From Bradyrhizobium sp. LMTR 3 (GTDB lineage: Bacteria > Pseudomonadota > Alphaproteobacteria > Rhizobiales > Xanthobacteraceae), in NCBI RefSeq assembly GCF_001693485.1, contig NZ_MAXC01000012.1, positions 558,001 through 622,000 on the forward strand: a DNA stretch of 64,000 bases. Reading direction: 5' to 3'. Below the pieces are notes generated by a model. It ran no database searches, was not told the DNA's origin, and worked only from the letters and a program-made list of their open reading frames with translations. Positions 1-9,353 of this stretch are shown here, piece after piece. The position numbers and the translations under genes were made by a program. Position 1 is the first letter of the stretch, and the number at the start of each line of letters is the position of its first letter.

Positions 1-560
1 CCGAGGGCTTTACTGAAACCAGGTTACTCGTGACCGAGGGCAAGGCGAGGCGCAGCCTCTTCAAACGCGTTGCCGCCGCCAACGATCTGCGCGCAGATCT
101 CTTGCTGTCGATCCACCACGACTCCGTGCCCAACAAATTCCTCGAGGACTGGGAGTTCGAGGGAAAGAAAAGCCATTTCAGCGACCGCTTCAGCGGATAT
201 TCCGTCTTCGTCTCCCGCAGCAACCCGGACTTCAAGGCGAGTTTCGCCTTCGCCGAACTGATCGCCAAGGAAATGAAGGCCCAGGGCCTCGACTATGCCA
301 GGCAATATTCCCAGCCCATCATGGGCCGGTACCAGCGCGAGCTGCTGAACAAGGAGACCGGCGTCTATCGGTACGATGAGCTCGTCGTGCTGAGAAAAAC
401 CCGGATGGCTGCCGTCCTGCTGGAAGCGGGCTCGATCATCAACCGGGACGAAGAGCTCAACATGAGTTCGCCTGAGCGGCGGAACATCATCAGCAGCGGT
501 GTCACGGCGGCGGTGAAGCAATTTTGCGAGCCCCGATGGGCCATGCTCGGTCCACTCTGA
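1..560 (+). CDS. N-acetylmuramoyl-L-alanine amidase, C-terminal part (5' end outside window)
   Basis: Reading frame is open from base 3 to the TGA at 558-560, so the start lies upstream of the window. The visible ~185 residues match the second half of an AmiC-type (amidase_3) catalytic domain: a T-R pair near the edge, a SLFKR..AAND stretch, then ADLLLSIHHDS carrying a zinc-binding His, and near the end AAVLLEAGSIINRDEE, where the conserved catalytic Glu (LEAG) is found. These zinc enzymes cleave the amide between N-acetylmuramate and the stem peptide, normally in the periplasm. The protein ends about 30 residues after the Glu, as usual for this domain. It converges with the next gene at a 39-bp gap. 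A GTG at 30 is inside the domain and is not a credible start. Confidence 0.85.
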   Translation, partial: EGFTETRLLVTEGKARRSLFKRVAAANDLRADLLLSIHHDSVPNKFLEDWEFEGKKSHFSDRFSGYSVFVSRSNPDFKASFAFAELIAKEMKAQGLDYARQYSQPIMGRYQRELLNKETGVYRYDELVVLRKTRMAAVLLEAGSIINRDEELNMSSPERRNIISSGVTAAVKQFCEPRWAMLGPL

Positions 561-599
561 CGACTCGGTAGCGTCCCATCTGAACCCCGCCTGCCGGCT

Positions 600-1772
600 T
601 CAACCCTTTGACTGCTTCTTGATTTCGTCGAACTTGGAAAGCGCTCGTTCAAATTTTTCGTTGAACAGCCACATCGCATCGAGAATTTCGCGGTAGGTCG
701 CGGATGTTTTGGCCCGGTCAGCCTGTCCGAAGGTGAAAACGCTGTTGTTTCGCAGGTATGCCATGATCTTCGGGTCGGAAATTCTATAGTCGACCAGGTT
801 GCGCGACCCGAGTGCGGACCTGGTCGGGCTCGGGATAATCTGGATGAGTTCAAACAGCTTCATTTGATCGATCGGATCCGGCAGTTTTTTCACGATCGCC
901 GGTACTTGCGGGAAAATATCCGCGTGTGCGTTCATGAGGCCATCCCGCACGGCGGTCCAGTGGTTGTACCGATGGTCCTGATTGCCGGCCCGTGCCTCTT
1001 CCTTGTCGTCGCGGGCGTTCAGTGCGGGATCAAAGGCTGCGATCGACTTCTTTATCGCGGCCCATTTCCTTCGCCCGTTTTGATCTTCGGGTACGCCTGT
1101 TTGCAAGCTGCCCTTATACTTGTTCGAGCGCGCATTCCCGATGTTCTGATTGCCATTTGTCTCGGCAAAGAACAGGCCCAGGCTGATACGGCCTGCTGCT
1201 TCGGCATTGGCCGCATCAAGGCCCCTGGCTCGCGCAATGGCCGTGCCCAGATCGACAACGTCCTTGAATGGAGTATCCGAGTTTTGCGCGTTGGCGGGCG
1301 GCGCTTGCATCAGGTCGAAAAGTCTCCTGTACTCGTCGAGCAGCGGCTCGTTGTCGGCGCTAAAATACGCCGGAGGGATTCCGTATTTGTTGGGCCTGCC
1401 TATCCTGGACGGAAGAGCGTCGGTGAGATCCTTGTACGCGCTCATCATGTTGTTGCGTGCAAGGTAGAGTGCTTGTCCTGGCAAGTTCGGTAGTCGCTGG
1501 TTCGAATTGATCTGCGCGCGCCGCTGGCCCAGGATCGACTCGAAGTTGCTCCGTGCATTGTTGTATGTATTGAGCGCATCCGACTGTTTTTTTGTGAGTG
1601 CGGCCGGCTCGCCCATTGCAGGCGACATGAAGCCGAGATTGCCGATGGCGGCCGCCACGAGCGGCGCGACCGTGCTGACGACAGTATTGGTGGCAACGGA
1701 ACCCGGCACAGCGAAGAAGATTCCGAGAGCAAAGGCTGCCGCGGGCGCAGCAGTATGGCTTTTTATCCGCAT
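600..1772 (-). CDS. Exported protein of unknown function at the end of the liv-type operon
   Basis: 390 residues, starting with a lysine-bearing n-region and a long hydrophobic Ala/Val/Gly segment (residues ~8-45), probably a signal peptide. The start ATG is separated from the livF stop codon by only three bases, so it is very likely translated from the same message. I do not recognise the family. One stretch, GLFFAETNGNQNIGNARSNK followed by YKGSLQTG, loosely resembles the catalytic Glu and the G-x-x-Q region of lytic transglycosylases, but the rest does not support that call. The remainder is rich in charged and aromatic residues and looks like a soluble all-alpha domain. Function is open. 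Confidence 0.7.
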   Translation of the reverse strand: MRIKSHTAAPAAAFALGIFFAVPGSVATNTVVSTVAPLVAAAIGNLGFMSPAMGEPAALTKKQSDALNTYNNARSNFESILGQRRAQINSNQRLPNLPGQALYLARNNMMSAYKDLTDALPSRIGRPNKYGIPPAYFSADNEPLLDEYRRLFDLMQAPPANAQNSDTPFKDVVDLGTAIARARGLDAANAEAAGRISLGLFFAETNGNQNIGNARSNKYKGSLQTGVPEDQNGRRKWAAIKKSIAAFDPALNARDDKEEARAGNQDHRYNHWTAVRDGLMNAHADIFPQVPAIVKKLPDPIDQMKLFELIQIIPSPTRSALGSRNLVDYRISDPKIMAYLRNNSVFTFGQADRAKTSATYREILDAMWLFNEKFERALSKFDEIKKQSKG

Positions 1773-1775
1773 GGC

Positions 1776-2615
1776 CTAAGCGAGCCAGCGCTTGCGTCGC
1801 TTGTAGTGCTTCACATCGCGGAATGATTTGCGCTTGTCCCCCGCGATGCCAAGATAGAATTCCTTGACATCCTCATTTGCGGCGAGCGCCCGCGCCTCGC
1901 CGTCCATCACTACCCGCCCATTTTCGAGGATGTATCCGTGTCTGGCGTATTTGAGCGCCATATTGGTGTTCTGCTCGGCGAGCAGGAACGTAACATTTTC
2001 CCGGACATTGAGATCCTTGACGATCTCGAAGATCTCTTCGACGATCTGCGGAGCGAGGCCCATCGATGGCTCGTCGAGCAGGATCATCTTCGGGCGCGAC
2101 ATCAGCGCACGGCCGATTGCGCACATCTGCTGTTCGCCACCCGACGTATAGCCCGCGGTGGAACCGCGCCGCTCCCTGAGACGGGGAAAATAGGCATAGA
2201 CCCGCTCGAGATCCTCCGCGATCGCAGACTTGCCGTCCACGCGCGTGAATGCGCCGGTCAGGAGATTTTCCTCGACAGTGAGGTGGGCGAAGCAGCGCCG
2301 CCCCTCCATCACCTGAATGCAGCCGCGCCGCACCAGATCGTTTGGTGACAGCGACTGTACTTCGACACCGTCAAACAGGATTGACCCCTTGGTGACCTCG
2401 CCGCGCTCTGAATGTAGCAGATTGGAAATCGCCTTCAGAGTCGTTGTCTTGCCTGCACCATTGGCGCCGAGAAGCGCGACGATTCCGCCCCGCGGCACAT
2501 CCAGCGATACGCCCTTCAATACCAGGATGACGTGATCGTACACGACCTCGATATTGTTGACCGACAGGAACGGCGCCGCCGCTTCTATCGTCGTGGCGGC
2601 CTTGGGAATTGACAC
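1776..2615 (-). CDS. livF: Branched-chain-type ABC transporter ATP-binding protein (LivF family)
   Basis: 279 residues. Walker A is GANGAGKTT (~51-59), the ABC signature is TSGGEQQ and Walker B is MILLDEPSMGLAP, followed by the switch His region (LLAEQNTNMAL). This is the LivF-type partner of LivG and energises uptake through LivH/LivM. Start is a GTG at 2615 preceded by a strong GGAGGGAG ribosome site. The C-terminal tail after the ABC fold is about 35 residues longer than in E. coli LivF and very basic (KRKSFRDVKHYKRRKRW). It is separated from livK by a 77-bp gap that contains a strong hairpin, and runs directly into the exported unknown gene. Confidence 0.92.
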   Translation of the reverse strand: MSIPKAATTIEAAAPFLSVNNIEVVYDHVILVLKGVSLDVPRGGIVALLGANGAGKTTTLKAISNLLHSERGEVTKGSILFDGVEVQSLSPNDLVRRGCIQVMEGRRCFAHLTVEENLLTGAFTRVDGKSAIAEDLERVYAYFPRLRERRGSTAGYTSGGEQQMCAIGRALMSRPKMILLDEPSMGLAPQIVEEIFEIVKDLNVRENVTFLLAEQNTNMALKYARHGYILENGRVVMDGEARALAANEDVKEFYLGIAGDKRKSFRDVKHYKRRKRWLA

Positions 2616-2650
2616 CTGCTCCCTCCAAACTGTTACAGCTTCCGGAATAC

Positions 2651-2678
2651 CCGGAAGGAAGCGAACGCTCCTTCCGGA
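2651..2678 (-). promoter_or_regulatory. Intercistronic RNA hairpin between livK and livF
   Basis: CCGGAAGG then A then AGCG pairs with CGCT then CCTTCCGG, giving a 12-bp stem with one bulged base and a tiny loop. It follows the livK stop codon and precedes livF, with no T-run on the minus strand. It is therefore more likely an mRNA-stabilising or partial-attenuation hairpin that keeps the binding-protein message abundant than a full terminator. Role is inferred from position. Confidence 0.55.
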
Positions 2679-2692
2679 TCTCCGAGATGTTT

Positions 2693-4012
2693 TCAGCTCT
2701 CTTTCGAACAGTCGCGAGGCTGAATCTTCTTGTCCGCGGCATACTTCGCGGAAACCTCTTCAACGAGCGGTTCGGTCTCGGATTGGTTGGCCGTGTACCA
2801 GTCGGATATGACCTTCCAGCCCTTGCCGTCCCACTGTTGCACGCGCCCGTCCCGCGCACCCTCGTGATCGGAGCAGGAAATCTTGATCGGCTTCAACATG
2901 CCCTCGAAACCGAGCTCCTTGAGACGCGCGTCCGGGAGGCTGAGGTTCTCAAGACCCCAACGGACCTGCTCGCCCGTCAGCGGCTTCTTGCCGAACTTTT
3001 CCTGCGCCTTGCGGATCGCTTCCACCCCGAGCATGGCGTTCACCATGCCGCGGTTGTAGAGAACCTCGCCGACCTTGCCGGGCTCCGACGCGCCCTTGCC
3101 CTTTGCATAGACGTGCTTCTCGATGTCGGCATGCACGGGGAATTTGCCCGCACCATGCTGAAGCATCAGCGCCTTGTAGCCGACGGCTTGATCGCCTGCG
3201 GGCTGCACATCCGGCTCTGCGCCCGACCACCAAACGCCGATCATCTTGTCGCGCGGATAGGCAACGGCCGCAGCTTCCTTGACTGCCGTCCCGTTCATGA
3301 CGCCCCAGCCCCAGACCAGGACATAGTCCGGCCGGTTCTGGCGGATCGATAGCCATTGCGACTTCTGTTCGACACCGGGATGCGTAACCGGGATCGGCGT
3401 GAACTCAAAGGCGTACTTCTTGGCCAGCACCTGCAGCATCGGGATCGGCTCCTTGCCGTATGGGCTGTCGTGATAGAGCAGCGAAATCTTCTTGCCCTTC
3501 AGCTTGTCGAAGCCGCCCACCTCCTTGGCGACGTGCTGGATCGCGATATCGGCCGCGGACCAGTACGTGCCGAGCAGCGGGAAATTGTAGGCGAACACGG
3601 CGCCGTTCTTGGAATCGGCGCGGCCATAGCCCATGGTGATAATCGGGATCTTGTCAGTCGTGGTCTTCTCGGTGAGGGCGAATGTAATGCCGGTCGACAG
3701 CGGATTGACGAAGGCCGCGCCGGTAGGGCCCTTCCCCTTGAGGCGTTCGTAACATTCAACGCCCTTGTCGGTGGCGTAGCCGGTTTCGCATTCCTCGACC
3801 AAGAGCTTGACGCCGTTGATGCCGCCGTCGCGCTCGTTGACAAGGTTGTAATAGTCGGCCACGCCGTTTGCGTACGGCACGCCATTCACGGCGTACGCGC
3901 CCGTTCGGTAGGATAGTATCGGGATGAACTGCTCGCTCTGCGCTGCAGCAGGAGAGGCAAACGCCCCGCCTGAAAGTATCGCTGCAGCAAGTAATAGTTT
4001 GTTGCGTACCAT
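2693..4012 (-). CDS. livK: ABC transporter substrate-binding protein (LivK / peripla_BP_6 family)
   Basis: 439 residues with a cleavable signal peptide (MVRNKLLLAAAILSGGAFAS then PAAAQ). The mature part has the two-lobed type I periplasmic binding fold: IPILSYRTGAYAVNG near the N-terminus, YYNLVNERDGGINGVKL, and SLLYHDSPYGKE leading into the second lobe. It captures the substrate in the periplasm for LivH/M. The long size and the company of an acyl-CoA ligase fit members that bind aromatic or aliphatic carboxylates rather than leucine, but the ligand cannot be read from sequence. Start is supported by GAGGAG before the ATG. Confidence 0.88.
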   Translation of the reverse strand: MVRNKLLLAAAILSGGAFASPAAAQSEQFIPILSYRTGAYAVNGVPYANGVADYYNLVNERDGGINGVKLLVEECETGYATDKGVECYERLKGKGPTGAAFVNPLSTGITFALTEKTTTDKIPIITMGYGRADSKNGAVFAYNFPLLGTYWSAADIAIQHVAKEVGGFDKLKGKKISLLYHDSPYGKEPIPMLQVLAKKYAFEFTPIPVTHPGVEQKSQWLSIRQNRPDYVLVWGWGVMNGTAVKEAAAVAYPRDKMIGVWWSGAEPDVQPAGDQAVGYKALMLQHGAGKFPVHADIEKHVYAKGKGASEPGKVGEVLYNRGMVNAMLGVEAIRKAQEKFGKKPLTGEQVRWGLENLSLPDARLKELGFEGMLKPIKISCSDHEGARDGRVQQWDGKGWKVISDWYTANQSETEPLVEEVSAKYAADKKIQPRDCSKES

Positions 4013-4143
4013 TATAACTCTCCTCCTCGTTCAGCCCGTTTTTTCTGTACCGGGTCTTGTTATCGCGGGCTTTCTTGCCTCCTATTGCCAACGACCGCCG
4101 CTCCGCATTGCGATCTTCGGCTTGCTTCGCCCTGCCCGCCCCT

Positions 4144-5271
4144 TCAGTAGGGAAACGGCCAAAGTCTGAGCTTCTCCTTGCCAATCGATATGAGCCGGGC
4201 AAACCCATGTGGCTCCTTGATGAGAAGATAGCAGATCAACGAGCCAAAGATGATGAATTCCAGATGAGTAATCGTCTCTGTCGACAGCGGCACACCGAGC
4301 TGGGTTGGAAGTAGGTTCAGCATGATGGGCAGGATCAGGATAAAGGCCGCACCGATGAATGACCCCATGATCGAACCCAACCCGCCGATGATCACCATGA
4401 ACAGAAGCTGCAGCGAACGCTCGATCGAGAAGGCGAGCGGCTCCCACGAGCCCAGATAGACGAACGCCCAAAGGGCGCCCGCCACGCCGATGATAAATGA
4501 AGAGACCGCGAAAGCCGTGAGCTTCGCGTAGAGTGGCCGGATACCGATGAGCTCCGCGGCTATGTCCATGTCGCGGATCGCCATCCATTGCCTGCCGAGA
4601 TTGCCGCGAACGAGGTTCTTCGCCAGAACCGCGAACACCGTTACGAAGATCAGGCACAGCATATAGCGCTCGATCGGCGTGCCTACGTTCAGGCCGAAGA
4701 AATCCAGTGTCGGTGCACTGACCGACCCCGACGGCGCATAATTGGTGAACCACGACACCCGCAGGAACACCCAGTCAAAGAAGAACTGCGCTGCGAGTGT
4801 TGCTACCGCCAGATAGAGGCCCTTGATCCGCAGACTGGGAATGCCGAAGAGGATGCCGACAACCGCCGCCGCGAGCCCGCCGAGCAAAATAGATAGCAGT
4901 ACGGGCAACGGCGGGATCGAAATCGCGAAGTCAAGCCAGGCGAGCGGAATATGAACGCCGGTCCCCAACTTGTAGGCGGAGTAGGCGCCGATGGCCATGA
5001 ACGCGCCGCTGCCGAGCGAGATCTGGCCGCAATAGCCGACGAGGATGTTTACGCCGATAGCGGCCAGCGCGAGAATAAGGAAGGGCAGCAGAATGGCGCG
5101 AAGCAGATAGTCGCTGCCGAACGGCCAAATGTCGAAGTCGGCCAGCAGCGGCACGCCAATGAAGGCGATACCAAGCAAGATCGCGAGCGCCATACGGTCC
5201 TGGCGGATCGGGAAGATCGCCATATCCTCCGCGTAGGTCGTCTTGAATTGGCCAGCCTCACGATAAAGCAC
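4144..5271 (-). CDS. livM: Branched-chain-type ABC transporter permease (LivM family)
   Basis: 375 residues with about nine to ten hydrophobic membrane segments. Typical LivM features are present: VNILVGYCGQISLGSGAFMA (~75-93), where GQ-S-LG is conserved, and the AVRDMD-equivalent cytoplasmic loop WMAIRDMDIAAELIGI that contacts the ATPase. GTG start at 5271 follows GAGGAG by six bases. It lies 15 bp downstream of livH in the same operon and ends 131 bp before livK. It forms the membrane channel as a heterodimer with LivH. Confidence 0.92.
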   Translation of the reverse strand: MLYREAGQFKTTYAEDMAIFPIRQDRMALAILLGIAFIGVPLLADFDIWPFGSDYLLRAILLPFLILALAAIGVNILVGYCGQISLGSGAFMAIGAYSAYKLGTGVHIPLAWLDFAISIPPLPVLLSILLGGLAAAVVGILFGIPSLRIKGLYLAVATLAAQFFFDWVFLRVSWFTNYAPSGSVSAPTLDFFGLNVGTPIERYMLCLIFVTVFAVLAKNLVRGNLGRQWMAIRDMDIAAELIGIRPLYAKLTAFAVSSFIIGVAGALWAFVYLGSWEPLAFSIERSLQLLFMVIIGGLGSIMGSFIGAAFILILPIMLNLLPTQLGVPLSTETITHLEFIIFGSLICYLLIKEPHGFARLISIGKEKLRLWPFPY

Positions 5272-5286
5272 AACTAACTCCTCGTC

Positions 5287-6216
5287 TCAGATACGCTCGA
5301 TGATCCGCTCCCCGAACAGCCCCTGCGGCCGCACCAGCAGCACGGCCAGCGCCAGCACATAGGCGAACCAATATTCGATACCGCCACCAATATGAGACCC
5401 CAGGAACACCTCGGCGAGCTTCTCGCCCGCACCCACAATGAGCCCGCCGACGATGGCCCCTGGGACCGAGGTAAGGCCCCCAATGATCAGAACCGGCAGG
5501 GCCTTCAGCGCGAGAAACGTGATGGAGAACTGCACGCCCAGTTTGGTACCCCACACGGTCGCTGCAACCAGCGCAACGAGACCGGCGGCAAGCCAGACCA
5601 CGAACCAGATCCAGCTAATTGGAATCCCGACCGACTGCGCGGCCATGTGGTCGTCGGCAACCGCCCTGAGCGCGCGACCGGTCTTGGTACGCTGGAAGAA
5701 GATCGCGAGGCCCGCGACCAGAATGCCGGCGATTACGCCGCCCCAGACATCCAGCTTGTTGACCAGAATTCCACCGGGAAAGACATTTTCAAACAGGAAC
5801 CAGGCGTCCGTCGGAAACAGCCGCAAAGGATAAGCATCGGAACCGAAGATCATCTGCGCCGCACCCTCGAGGACGAATGTCACGCCGATGGTGGACATGA
5901 ACAATGTGAGGCCATCCTGATTGACGAGAGGTCCGATCACGAACCGCTCGATCAGCCAGGCCGTTATCGCCATGATTACCGCGGCAAAGCCGATGCCGAG
6001 GACGATCGCAGCCCAAAGCGGGAAGCCGCTAGCCACGAGGAGATCGAGCGAACGAACCAGCGCCAGCCCCGCGAGCAACACCATTGCGCCTTGCGCAAAA
6101 TTAAAGACGCCGGATGCCTTGAAGATCAACACGAAGCCGAGCGCGACCAGCGAATACAGGACGCCGGACATCAATCCGCCGATCAGCACCTCGAGAAATT
6201 GACCCAATGCGATCAC
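5287..6216 (-). CDS. livH: Branched-chain-type ABC transporter permease (LivH family)
   Basis: About 309 residues, mostly membrane segments. LivH hallmarks are visible: SGVLYSLVALGFVLIFKASG then FNFAQGAMV at the N-terminus and the coupling loop TGRALRAVADDHMAAQSVGI. The frame stays open upstream to 6282, but that longer start would overlap livG by 56 bases. The GTG at 6216 is preceded by AGGGAG at the right distance and gives the normal N-terminus (MIALGQFLEVL), so it is preferred. Confidence 0.92.
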   Translation of the reverse strand: MIALGQFLEVLIGGLMSGVLYSLVALGFVLIFKASGVFNFAQGAMVLLAGLALVRSLDLLVASGFPLWAAIVLGIGFAAVIMAITAWLIERFVIGPLVNQDGLTLFMSTIGVTFVLEGAAQMIFGSDAYPLRLFPTDAWFLFENVFPGGILVNKLDVWGGVIAGILVAGLAIFFQRTKTGRALRAVADDHMAAQSVGIPISWIWFVVWLAAGLVALVAATVWGTKLGVQFSITFLALKALPVLIIGGLTSVPGAIVGGLIVGAGEKLAEVFLGSHIGGGIEYWFAYVLALAVLLVRPQGLFGERIIERI

Positions 6217-6226
6217 AGCATGCTCC

Positions 6227-7012
6227 CTAGTGCGCGACGCCGAGATAGGCCTCGATGACTGCCTGATTGTTCTTGACCTCATCCGGCGTGCCGTCGGCGA
6301 TCTTCACGCCATGATCGAGCACCACCACGCGATGGGAGAGATCCATCACCACCGCCATGTCGTGCTCGATCAGCGCGATGGTCGTGCCGTAATGATCGTT
6401 CACGTCGATGATGAACCGCGACATGTCCTTCTTCTCTTCGAGGTTCATGCCTGCCATCGGCTCGTCAAGCAGAAGGAGATCGGGCTCCATCGCTAGCGCG
6501 CGGCCGAGTTCGACGCGTTTCTGCAGGCCGTATGGCAAGCGCGCGACCGGCACCTTGCGGATCGCCTCAATCTCCAGAAAATCGATGATCTCCTCGACCC
6601 GGTGCCGATGCTCGATCTCCTCCGCCAGCGCGGGGCCGTAGCGCAGCATCTGCCACAGAAGGCCCCGCCGCATCTTCAATGTGCGGCCAGCCATGATATT
6701 GTCGAGCGCGCTCATTCCCTTGAACAGGGCGACGTTTTGAAAGGTGCGCGCAATGCCGCCACGGGACGCCTCGAACGGCTGCATCTGGGCGCGGGTTCGT
6801 CCCTTGAAGGTGATGGCACCGCGATTGGGATGATAGAAGCCGTTGATGACGTTGAGCATCGAAGTCTTTCCGGCGCCATTCGGTCCGATGATGGCGCGAA
6901 TTTCACCTTTCCTGATGTCAAGGGAAACATCCCTCAGCGCTTTCACGCCGCCAAACGCCAGCGATACCCCCTCGACCTGAAGCAGGACTTCGCTCGTGTC
7001 CGGCATCCTCAT
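6227..7012 (-). CDS. livG: Branched-chain-type ABC transporter ATP-binding protein (LivG family)
   Basis: 261 residues. Walker A GPNGAGKTS (~42-50), the long LivG insert with TFQNVALFKGMSALDN, an atypical signature region (LPYGLQKRVELGRAL, where LSGG is replaced by LPYG as in many LivG proteins) and Walker B LLLLDEPMAGMN are all present. The start overlaps the ligase stop as ATGA, so translation is coupled. A second ATG two codons further in (7006) is possible. It pairs with LivF. Confidence 0.92.
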   Translation of the reverse strand: MRMPDTSEVLLQVEGVSLAFGGVKALRDVSLDIRKGEIRAIIGPNGAGKTSMLNVINGFYHPNRGAITFKGRTRAQMQPFEASRGGIARTFQNVALFKGMSALDNIMAGRTLKMRRGLLWQMLRYGPALAEEIEHRHRVEEIIDFLEIEAIRKVPVARLPYGLQKRVELGRALAMEPDLLLLDEPMAGMNLEEKKDMSRFIIDVNDHYGTTIALIEHDMAVVMDLSHRVVVLDHGVKIADGTPDEVKNNQAVIEAYLGVAH

Positions 7013-8979
7013 GCGGCCCTCCCCAAGGGTTCCGTCGCGCCAACTGCCGGCACGTCGCGGATCTTTACCCGCGCCGCGATCACGCCTTTGCGGCCATCCT
7101 CGAAAGTGACCTCGGTGGAGATGTCGGCTTCATGCGAACCGTCGTAAAGCGCTGCGACCAATGGCGCATAACGCTCGGCGATAAATCCGCGGCGAACTTT
7201 CTGCGTGCGTGTCAATTCGCCATCGTCTGCGTCTAGCTCCTTATGCAGAATCAGAAAGCGGCGAATCTGTGCGCCAGCCATCACCTTTTCCTCCGCAAGG
7301 GAGCGGTTCACTTCTTCAACGCTCTTTACCACCAGGTCGTAGACCAGCGGATGCCCCGCCAGTTCCTGATAGGAGCCGTAGGCAATGTTGTTGCGTTCGG
7401 CCCAGCTCCCCACCGCAGTCAGGTCGATATTGAGAATGGCGCAAACGAACTCCCTGGAATCGCCGAAGGCGACCGCTTCCTTGATGCTTGGAAAGAACTT
7501 CAACTTGTTCTCGAGATACTTCGGCGCAAATATCGTTCCGTCGGCCAGCCGGCCCACATCCTTTGCGCGATCGATGATCTTCAGATGTCCCGTCTTCTCG
7601 TCGAAGAAGCCGGCATCACCGGTCTTGACGTAACCGTCAGGCGTCAGGGTCTCCGCAGTTTTCGTCTGATCCTTGAAGTATCGGACAAACATGCCGGGAG
7701 AACGGAATTGCACCTCGCCTGATTCCGCAATGCGAATGTCGACGTTCGGCGCCGCCGGTCCAACAGTATCGGAGTAGATCTCCCCGTCAGGCTGGCACGT
7801 GACGTAGAGGAATGCTTCAGTCTGACCGTAGAGCTGCTTCAGATTCAGGCCGATCGAGCGGTAAAACGCGAAAAGATCCGGACCAATAGCTTCACCTGCA
7901 GTATAGGCAACGCGCACGCGAGACAGGCCGAGGACGTTTTTAAGGGGCTCGTAGAGTATCAAGCGTCCGAGCGCATAGAGTAGCCGGCCTGACACCGGCA
8001 CCGGCTTTCCGGTCAAAATCGATTCGCCATGCCGTCGCGCAATGCGGAGGAAGTAGTCGAACATGCGCCGCTTGATATGCGCAGCATCCTCCATGCGGAT
8101 CGTCACCCGAGTCAGCATGTTTTCGAAAACGCGCGGCGGGGCGAAATAGAAGGTTGGTCCGATCTCGCGCAAATCCTGCTCGATCGTCTCACCGCTCTCG
8201 GGGCACGCCATGCAGAAACCGGCGGCAAGGCCCTGCGCATAGTTGAGGTAATGATCTCCCACCCAGGCGAGCGGCAGGTAAGCAAGCGCCACGTCGTTCT
8301 CGGTCAACCTGTCGAACCTGACAGTATCCGTTACAGCGTCGATGCACCCTCGCGCCGACAGCATGACGCCCTTCGACGCGCCGGTTGTTCCCGAGGTATA
8401 GAGGATGATCGAGATGTCAGAACCTTCACCCTGACGGATGATTTCATCGATCTGCTCGCCAAGCGCAGCGTTGCCCACAAGCGCGGCTCGGCCGTCTTCG
8501 ATGACATCTTGGATTGCGACCAACCGGCTGTGATCGTAGTCGCGGAGTCCTCGCGGTTCGTCATAAACAATCTTGCGGAGATGCGGCACCCGGTCGGATA
8601 CGGACAAAACCTTGTCGACCTGCTCCTGATCTTGCGCTGCAACAAGCTTCACGTCGGCGTGGGCAAGGACGTAGGCAACCTCGTCAGCCACCGCATCCGA
8701 ATAGACCGGAACCGGAATCGCACGCAGCGCCTGCGCTGCCATTATGGTCCAATAGAGCTTCGGCCGGTTGGAGCCGACGATGGCGATCGTATCGCCTGGC
8801 TGCAATCCAATCCGCTGCAAACCCGCGGCATAAGCACGTACGATCCCGGCGACCTCGGTCCAAGTCCATGTCTGCCAGATGCCAAGATCCTTATGGCGAA
8901 ACGCCGGACGGTTGCCAAATTTCGCGGCGTTTCGCAGTAGCAATTTGGGGAACGTGTCAAACGATCCGCCATCGGCCAT
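7009..8979 (-). CDS. AMP-forming acyl-CoA synthetase / carboxylate-CoA ligase
   Basis: About 656 residues of the ANL superfamily, long-chain (FadD15/FAA1-like) branch. The AMP-binding P-loop is IILYTSGTTGASKG (~197-210); the A5 motif is QLYGQTEAF; the A7/A8 region is VKTGDAGFFDEKTGHLKIID followed by a hinge AKDVGRLADG; the final lysine region near NKLKFFPSIKEA is also present. It makes an acyl-CoA from a carboxylate, ATP and CoA. As first gene of the liv-type operon it probably traps the imported acid as its CoA ester. A GTG four codons upstream (8991) is possible, but ATG 8979 has GGAG six bases ahead. Confidence 0.9.
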   Translation of the reverse strand: MADGGSFDTFPKLLLRNAAKFGNRPAFRHKDLGIWQTWTWTEVAGIVRAYAAGLQRIGLQPGDTIAIVGSNRPKLYWTIMAAQALRAIPVPVYSDAVADEVAYVLAHADVKLVAAQDQEQVDKVLSVSDRVPHLRKIVYDEPRGLRDYDHSRLVAIQDVIEDGRAALVGNAALGEQIDEIIRQGEGSDISIILYTSGTTGASKGVMLSARGCIDAVTDTVRFDRLTENDVALAYLPLAWVGDHYLNYAQGLAAGFCMACPESGETIEQDLREIGPTFYFAPPRVFENMLTRVTIRMEDAAHIKRRMFDYFLRIARRHGESILTGKPVPVSGRLLYALGRLILYEPLKNVLGLSRVRVAYTAGEAIGPDLFAFYRSIGLNLKQLYGQTEAFLYVTCQPDGEIYSDTVGPAAPNVDIRIAESGEVQFRSPGMFVRYFKDQTKTAETLTPDGYVKTGDAGFFDEKTGHLKIIDRAKDVGRLADGTIFAPKYLENKLKFFPSIKEAVAFGDSREFVCAILNIDLTAVGSWAERNNIAYGSYQELAGHPLVYDLVVKSVEEVNRSLAEEKVMAGAQIRRFLILHKELDADDGELTRTQKVRRGFIAERYAPLVAALYDGSHEADISTEVTFEDGRKGVIAARVKIRDVPAVGATEPLGRAA

Positions 8980-9353
8980 GTCGGTCTCCACCCAAAAACC
9001 GGCACGTTGGTTCGCGCCTGCTTATGGTGATCTGCGCCCTTCAGGCAGCAGCCATGCGAGTTCCGCATGCTCCCCTTGAGAATACAATTGATCGAAAGTC
9101 CTACAAGCCCGGTTTGGCAGTCCCGGATGCGGCCAATTGTGTCGGCGCATGTTGCGACGCAATCATCCGATGCCGGGTTGTGGGGGCACAACGGACGGGA
9201 TGTGGCTATTGGAGCCAAAAAGCAGATATCGCACGAAGCGTTTGGTTTTCATCCGAAACCAAAATTGCCTCTGTCGATCTACGCCCTTCACTGCAGCCGC
9301 GCCTCGACCGCGCCCGCGGAGCTCGTCCACTCCGCCGGCGCGACCGCTCGACA
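8980..9353 (-). other. Intergenic region upstream of the ligase-liv operon
   Basis: No credible gene in either strand; open frames here lack family resemblance. It must hold the promoter of the minus-strand ligase-liv operon and the 3' end of the amidohydrolase transcript. I see no convincing hairpin terminator and no clear operator. Confidence 0.6.

Noticed and set aside
8980..9353. Small plus-strand gene in the region upstream of the ligase
   Set aside because: Candidate frames of ~95-100 residues have no ribosome site, no domain and overlap the amidohydrolase end.
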